The notes under the pieces were generated by a model. It did not search any database. It saw nothing but the letters and a program-made list of their open reading frames with translations, and had not been told where the DNA came from. Below are positions 57,358 to 64,000 of a DNA stretch of 64,000 nucleotides, piece by piece. A program made the translations under genes and the position numbers. Position 1 is the stretch's first letter. The number at the start of each line of letters is the position of its first letter. The DNA lies in the NCBI RefSeq assembly GCF_042477335.2, contig NC_091245.1, positions 118,392,501 through 118,456,500 on the forward strand. The letters run 5' to 3'. Origin of the DNA: Ovis canadensis (lineage: Eukaryota > Chordata > Mammalia > Artiodactyla > Bovidae).

Positions 57358-58503
57358 CTTCAAAAAAAAAAAAAAAAGATACAATAAAACAGAGCCAGAG
57401 TAAACCCAGACCCCAAGGCAGAAACTAACAAGGCCTTCCTTGGGGGAAAAAAGCAGGTTCTATTTCAAGAAGTAGTTTCCAAGTACAGAGTGTCTAAAAT
57501 TGCGTACGAAGAATGTGAATTTAAGGGAGAAAAAGAGTAACATAGAGGAACTAAGTCATTTCTAAATGCCAAAACCTAAACTGAAAATCACAACACATCT
57601 ACATCAGAGCTCTCAACTTTAACTCATTTTACTCATGTATTATTTGAGCTAGAAATCCACACTGAACAGCACACTTAGGACAAGTCTGTGTATTTCTAAA
57701 TTTTTTATTAACTACCTCTTGTCTATTCAGCAGCGCTCCAAGAGGAGATATGGCCCTCAGGCAAAAGACTGAGACTCTGAGACAACCAAGCAAAATATGC
57801 AAATTCATTTGTCTAGAGAATCAATAGACATTCACAAGCACTCATTATGTCAGGCTCCACGCCAGGCTCTGTAGTACAAAGGTAAGTAAAATGCACACCT
57901 AAGATGTTTGCAGTAAAATGAACGAGGAGACATGTGTGGTGGTCATCTCAGTGAGCCTACTTAAGACACTAAGCCAAATGCCCCAATCACTGCAGTAGCA
58001 CTAAAAATTAGCTTAAAAGCCCCGATCATACTTTAGAACTTGTCTATAAGGAAAAAATAACCTCCATGGAAATATAAAATTTTTAGCACCAAAGAGCAGC
58101 ACTTCCCAGTACCTGACATCAACCCAGCACGTGGTAGTACGTTAGGAGGAAGACGGGCCTGTAGGCTGGACAGCTGGTGTTTGTCAAGTGGGGTAGAAAT
58201 CAAGCATTGTTCTCACCCAGGCTCCAAGGACAAAGCTATGGCAACAGCTGAACTCTGCTAAAGTAGAGAGGTAAGGTGCTCACTCTTGAGATCAAGGAAG
58301 ACTTCCCTGTCTGCACATGTGCAGGAAGGCTCCTTGGGGTCAAAAGGGAGGGGGCTCCATGGGCCGCACGCCATGAAAAGTGTGAAGTGCGCCCTCTGCA
58401 GTGGGATCCATCTTAGCACAAAGTTGCGAACACATCTTGGGGAGCTTCCTAGGAGCAGTCAGATATGAAGAAAGTAAGATAATTGGCCAGTGTAAACAAA
58501 GAC

Positions 58504-58713
58504 ACGCCTCCCAGGTGGCGCTAGTGGTAGAGAATCATTCTGCCAACGCAGGAGACAGGAGAGACATCCCGGGGTCAGGAAGATCCCCTGAGGAGGAAAT
58601 GGCACCTCACTCCAGTATTCTTGCTAGAAGAATCCCTTGCACAGAGGAGCCTAGCTGGCTACAGTCCATGGGGTCACAAAGAGTCAGACATGGCCAAGCA
58701 TCTGAGCGCACGC
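58504..58713 (+). mobile_element. Bov-tA SINE with 8-bp TSD in intron 2
   Basis: Head acgcctcccaggtggcgcta, then tggtagagaatcattctgcc, and a tail with cacaaagagtcagacatgg. TSD acaaagac at 58496-58503 and 58714-58721. It is antisense to RXRG. Its head contains a partial CTCF-like string. Confidence 0.87.
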
Positions 58714-60065
58714 ACAAAGACCCAGAAGGACAGTCCTGCATAAGTGATTTAAATCACCTCTTTCCTGCTCTGCTCCTCATTCAGGATGCCCACACTTGTC
58801 CCCAGGTGTGTATTTCTGCCTAGCTTCAGACTTACTGTGCTCCTGCTCACTAGAAAGGGTGCTCATACTCTTTCTTTCTGGGTGTGTATTTCTTCCTTAC
58901 TTTTGTCTTAAATAAACTGTTTTTCTGTGTGCTCTCCCATACATGTTACGCTGTGTCTCTAATAAACTTTGTAACTACTTTTAAGTTTTGCCTCCATGAA
59001 ATATTCTTGCTTTCCAACAGGGGAAAGAGCCAGGGCCACTTTGCTTCTAGCTTCTAATCCCCGGTTGGCTAGGATTCCTGGTTTTCATCCAGGTTACCCG
59101 GGTTCAATTCCTGGAGCTAAGGTCTCTTAGCAAGATCATTCATCGTTATCTCTCTGGAATCAGTAGGGAATTGGTAGAACTGAATGGCTCAAAAAAGGAA
59201 CATTGTGTGATGCCTTTCCTTACCCCTTAGCACAAGTTAGCATTAGCTCCTCACCACCACCAACTCCATGTCTCTTGGTGCTCTAATGGAGATGACCGAG
59301 GAGCCACTGCTACCTGTTTTCTATTCATCAAAGAAAAGTTAAATAAACATACGTCCGTCATCAATCAGCAGCATTTCTGTACCATGGGTGCAGGTCAACA
59401 TTTCAGACACTGTGAAGGGAAATATAAAATCTAGATCTGTCTCTCACTCCTCTAAAATGGTCACAATCTCAGTGAGGAGTCAGAACACACACAAACACTA
59501 AGAACACTTCCAAGTAAATGCACACAAAGGTGATGCTGAGTTCACATGCGCTCAGGTGCCTGGTGGCAGCAGCTGGTGAATGCCTGGGGGTTTTAGGGAG
59601 GGCCCACTGACTTCTGCATGGTCTATATGAATTCTGAGTCACACTGCCCAACCGAAGTGACTGCAACTCCAAACTGAACCAAAGGTAGGGTTGTCTTCTC
59701 TATTCAAGGCCTTTGAAACACAAGAAATGATCAAAAAAACATAAAATATAACAGAGCCTGAGTGAGGTTCCTTCAAAATTTACTATCTTTTTAATTCACT
59801 AAACAAATATTTATTGAGCAGGAGGTGGGCAGAGGTTCTGGATTAAATGCTGTCAGGGATGCCAAAAAGAAAAGATAGCGTTCAGGGCCTTGCTTTGAAA
59901 TCAAAGTCACCAGGAATTTTTAAAAATTAATTTGTGTGAGAAATGAAAACACATATGTGATGAGAGAATTCTCCCTCCTCTTCCTCCTCCGCCCTCCTTT
60001 TTGTACAAGGCTAAGACAAGATATCTAGAATGTATGTTCAGTAATTTTTTTCTTTTGGTATAATA

Positions 60066-60222
60066 CAGTGGTTCTCATTGCCAAATATACTCCTGGGAGC
60101 TTTGGAAAAAATTTAATTCCAAAGTCCCACACCAAGAAATGATCTGAGGGTCACTGGCGCTGGCATTTCTTTAAGTTGATCAGATAATGCTAATGGCAGT
60201 CCAGGGTTCCAAAACACTGATG
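60066..60222 (+). repeat. MER5A-like hAT-Charlie DNA transposon
   Basis: Begins cagtggttctcattgcc and continues through ctcctgggagctttggaaaa, agtcccacaccaagaaatga and gatcagataatgctaatggc, the order expected of MER5A. In RXRG intron 2. Confidence 0.7.
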
Positions 60223-60234
60223 TAGAGGAGAAAA

Positions 60235-60490
60235 CTTGCTTTGAAATCACACAGCCCTGGGATTGACTCCCCGTCTACCCTTATTAGCTGCATGACTTCA
60301 AAGAAGTCTTGGATCCCAGGTCAACATCCCTCCTTATTTATCTTCCTTGACCTTCTGTCTCCTTGTCTGTAAAATGAACATAGTAATACCTAACTTACAG
60401 AGTCACTGGGAGGATTAGATGAGATGATAATGTAAAATGCCTGTCACAATGCCTGGTACACAGTAGATGTTCCATAAATTAGAGCTCTTA
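60235..60490 (+). repeat. MIR SINE
   Basis: It shows most of the MIR body: tttgaaatcacacagccctg, ctgcatgacttcaaagaagt, ccttgtctgtaaaatgaaca, ggaggattagatgagatgat, cctggtacacagtagatgtt. A short insert separates the two halves. In RXRG intron 2. Confidence 0.8.
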
Positions 60491-62459
60491 TCATCCCAAT
60501 AAAATCTGGTTAATTCAGATTTTGAATGTTTATTATGAACCAACATTCTGCTATGTGCTAGGAATTCTGAGCATCTCAAGGAAAGTTAGATCCATCCCAC
60601 GAAAAGGAAATATTTTAGAGAGCTCTCTAACTGACCTATGTCTGCATATCCTGAAATGGATAATAAAGATCATGGCAATAAGGAGGAAGACAGTATCACC
60701 TGGGGCTCAGGAGACCCTCACCCACCTTCCCTTCCCACTCCCATCTCTAGTAGGACCAGCTCCACCTTCTCCAGTCTGCAGTGATCACAGAACAGTAATT
60801 ATTGTTCTTGCTACTCAGTGCTACCAGCCAAGGAAAGTTTGCTCAGAGCCAGTTAACTATTTTAATCCTCACAACAACTCTATGAGGTTTTCCTGTTTTT
60901 CAGCTGAGGAAACTGAGCCAAAAAGTGGTTCATTTATTCATTCATTCACAGGTCCTACTGGGATACAAAAGAGAAGTTGCAAGCACTGCCTCAGGAAACT
61001 GGCCACAATGAGATAAAAAGCTGGTTGGGATAATTTAGGAAAGAAAGATCACAAGCAAGATTAGGGAAGATGCCTCCAAGGAAGGAGCATTTGATCTGGG
61101 ACTTGACAACTTTAAAAAAAGAATGGTATTTGAAAGAGCCAGTGGGTGAAAGGTTTTGACAACAAAGACCCGGAGAGAAACCCAACTATTTGTGTGTATG
61201 GATGGGAGATAAGATTGAGAGGTGAGCTGTAACCAAGCCCGAGGCTTGATTGCCCAGGGAAAGCAAGTGGACTTAATCTGAGAGGCCATGAGGAGCCATG
61301 AGGTTTCCAGCAAAGGAAAAAAGCCCTTAAAGTATGAGGCAGCAGAACAAGGAAGAGTAGAGAGACACCCAAGGCTATGGCAGCTGCCCATGTAGCAGGT
61401 TAGGCACCTTCCCAGATCTAACATGTTGGGGCTGGAACCCTGGGCTTTTGGATCCCAGCTTGTCATTCTTCCTTCCCCACCTTGTCTGTCTTATGCAGGA
61501 GCCCCCGATTGCCCCTGCTCTGGCTGCTTCCAGCCCCCACCTCACAGGCAATAAGCCGCCAGAGGAGGAGACTTGGATCTGGTCACTGTCTCCTGGCAGC
61601 CCCTCTCCAAAACCCTTCCTTTTCCTGGGCTGGATGGTGGTGGGAGGCGGTGGTAGGGACACATGGGTTGATGCCCTCTCCTCTGTCCGTCTCTTTGCTG
61701 GCTTGGGGTTTGTAGGGGCTAAGAGCAATGGTAGATGAGATTGAAAGCAGCCACCAGAGCTCAAACCCATTAGCTGCCTGGTCCCGGTCCCACAGCTCCA
61801 GCTGTCTTGTTCCATTAGAAGCAGCTCTGCTGAAGTGAGCACTTCCGAGCTGGGATTTACCAGGCAGCTGGCCGCTCCTGAGAAAAAGGAGAAAAACACA
61901 CTTGGCTGACCTGTCTTCCATTTGCAGACTCTCAGCCAAGGACTGAATGCATCCTAGATGCCCTCGAGCCATCACCAAACATCAGGTCCCACATTTCTGA
62001 GCTGCTTTCAGCCCAAATTATTCCATTCAAGGCAGATACGTGGCCAGCCAGGCAGAATTCAGGCAGGCACTCCTCTTCCAGTGGGCGGAGTCCTTAGAGT
62101 GGCTTATCTTCAGTCAAGAGAGGGTCTTCACCATGAGAAGTGCAGAGCCTGGACTTGCCACTTCCTTGCTGTGTGATCTTGACAGGATGACTTCACTCAG
62201 AGACTCCACTAACTTATGCACAGACTACAGCAGTGGTTTTCAAGCTGAGAATATGTGTGGCAGGGGGTGGGGAGGTTGAGTAAGAAGTTTTCACATCTCC
62301 TACCTCGAGTTCACCAGATCTGTTTTTACTTAATGTGCAATGACTTCCAAACATGCTTTCACTTGAAGACTTTATGGCTTTTTAAAGATCATTAAACAAG
62401 ATGGTCTTCAAGATCTGTTCTAGCTGTAACATTTTTTAATTTTTACTATATTTTTATTA

Positions 62460-62580
62460 TTTTTTAATTTTTGGTCACGCCGCACAGCTGTGAGATCTTA
62501 TTTCCCCAATCAGGGATCAAACGTGTGTTCCCTGCTGTGGAAGTGCAGAGTCTTAACCACTAGACCACTGGGGAAGTCTC
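62460..62580 (-). mobile_element. CHR-type SINE, antisense
   Basis: On the plus strand: tggtcacgccgcacagctgt, ccccaatcagggatcaaacg, gtcttaaccactagaccact, ggggaagtctc. It is a tRNA-derived SINE in the same orientation as RXRG, in intron 2. Confidence 0.78.
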
Positions 62581-62798
62581 ACATTTGTAACTTTTATTAT
62601 CAAAGTAATCTCTGTAAAAATGCAAGCATCTGAAAGGGGAACAATTCAGTTATCAATCACTACCTGGGCAGGAATTGTCAGTGACAGAATGCAGATCAGG
62701 CAGCAGGGTTGGGATAGGCAAATGAGGTGGGGGCCTTCCAAAGACTTGCAGGTCCTGCTTCAGAGTCCAGCCAACAGACAAAGTTACGAAAATACAGC

Positions 62799-62801
<3 letters not shown>

Positions 62802-62834
<33 letters not shown>
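62802..62834. repeat. (CA)n microsatellite
   Basis: Thirty-three uninterrupted bases of AC repeat in RXRG intron 2. Likely polymorphic. Confidence 0.97.
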
Positions 62835-62837
<3 letters not shown>

Positions 62838-64000
62838 GAAAATGTAATCTAAATCATCTGTCAGAAAGCTGCATAAATATCTCCTCAATTATATACATGC
62901 TGTTTTGGGAAACAGCTCACTCCACTTAGATCCTCCCCAGGCCAGGGACTGAGTCCCGTACATTTTAAAAATCTCCAGTTCTTAGTGTAATAAATGCTTG
63001 TTGAAATGAACTTCTCTGGAACCTTTCAACAACAAAGAACACCACTTGGACTAATGATCACATAGGTATATAACATTCATCACCTTGGTGCCTGATATGC
63101 CACCTGGGTGTAATAATAATAATAGTAAAAATAATACCACCTTATGGCCATAGAGCATCATAAGTACTTAAGAAGGGACTTCTTAAGTCCACATCTTGTC
63201 TGATATATACAAAACACCTCTGTCGGGTGATCAGGGCAAAGTGTGTTATCCCACAATAGAAAAAAGGAACTGAGATAAATATAAGTTCAAAGTGATGGTT
63301 TGCAAAAGGTTACGCGGTCCTTGCTTCTGGAGTAATCAGTCCAGTTCTCTTTACTTTTCAAGACTGAAAATCCAACAAGAGCAAAAAGAGAAGCTCAAAC
63401 ACCAGAAAGGCAGAGCACAGAACAGGACACCCCACCTGCTCTCACCCCAAGCACCTCCCTGCTCCCTTTACCCCTAAATCACACTCACCCTAGACTCAGG
63501 TCACAGAAGACACATGTTCCCACACGAACTCCACTCAGCCTCAGTCCTGGGCAAGAAAGGCAGGCTGCATAGGAGCCGTCTGTCTGGGGCAAACGCCCAG
63601 CCCACAGTGGCTAACTCTGAAGGCACTGGGTGCCCCGTGTCACCCAGTTAATTGGGCAAAGTGTCACTGCCCCGTGACTCCAGAAACCAAGCCCCAAATG
63701 TGGCTCTGTGTCTGGGGCTGCTGAGCTCCACCAGTGCTTGGCAAGCTTAATACAGCTCTCATAGCCAAACTTGGCTTCAGCCTCTGCACACAACCCAGTT
63801 GGCCAAGACCAGAGCTTCCAGCTGACCTTTCAACCCCAATCCCTCTGTACAGACATATGGTCCAGGAATAGCAGCCCTGCCACTCACACGGCTGTGGAGC
63901 TGAATTTATTGGCCAGATTTGGTTCAATGAGACTGGAGTGTGTCTAAAAGCAGGCTTGGAGGGCGGGTGGCTTGCCCCCTCCCCACCCACAAGCCCTGTC

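Larger units (their letters stand above)
57358..64000. other. RXRG: RXRG intron 2 (part); no exon 2 found
   Basis: I searched the minus strand here for the A/B-domain exon (about 99 residues rich in Ser, Pro and Gly, with the protein N-terminus) and found no match, so it should lie beyond the window. Apart from listed repeats the sequence is unique. Old interspersed-repeat traces occur near 57825-57960, 59800-59900 and 60960-61200. The promoter of the short gamma-2 form, if present in this species, could be in this intron, but nothing identifies it. Confidence 0.6.

Noticed and set aside
61375..61978. Two long overlapping minus-strand frames (174 and 131 codons)
   Set aside because: They were examined as RXRG exon 2 candidates but their sequences do not resemble the A/B domain and no consistent splice sites flank them.

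Overview
This window is mammalian nuclear DNA from a ruminant, most likely a bovid. The evidence is its interspersed repeats: many BovB (RTE-type) LINE fragments, tRNA-derived Bov-tA and dimeric BOV-A2 SINEs, ruminant-type L1 3' ends and two CHR-type SINEs. It also has small exons with GT/AG splice sites and introns of 0.1-6 kb. The sequence alone does not separate cattle from sheep, goat or another bovid.

The only protein-coding gene I can support is RXRG (retinoid X receptor gamma), read on the minus strand. Eight coding exons, 3 to 10, lie at 57357-57213, 54809-54630, 48447-48287, 48170-48041, 46782-46650, 45350-45259, 43738-43633 and 38299-38152. All junctions are GT/AG and in phase. Joined, they give 364 codons plus a TGA stop, equal to residues 100-463 of a 463-residue receptor. 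They carry the end of the A/B region, the two-zinc-finger DNA-binding domain, the hinge, the whole ligand-binding domain and the AF-2 helix. A short 3' UTR with an AATAAA signal (38023-38028) ends the gene. The exons for residues 1-99 were not found and should lie beyond base 64000.

Layout: bases 1-7500 have few repeats, a strong CTCF-type motif at 21-39 and a compact CpG-rich patch at about 5040-5303. Bases 7600-37500 are intergenic and heavily colonised by BovB, L1 and SINE insertions, several with target-site duplications (TSDs) readable by eye, some nested. Bases 38000-64000 are RXRG, with repeats confined to introns. In the human genome the gene beyond the 3' end of RXRG is LMX1A. I see no LMX1A exon here, so the left part is probably intergenic DNA between the two (inference).

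The most interesting observations are: a degenerate copy of part of RXRG exon 10 inside intron 9; a (UG)11 tract in the pre-mRNA 23 nt after the exon 7 splice donor; a 16-nt U run before a weak AAG acceptor at exon 3; an 80-bp tandem duplication near exon 3; an L1 with a twin-priming inversion; and nested BovB/SINE/L1 insertions whose order can be read from TSDs. I found no sign of a new multi-gene system, a microbial system or a CRISPR array. Repeat family names and comparisons with human RXRG are from memory; no database was searched.
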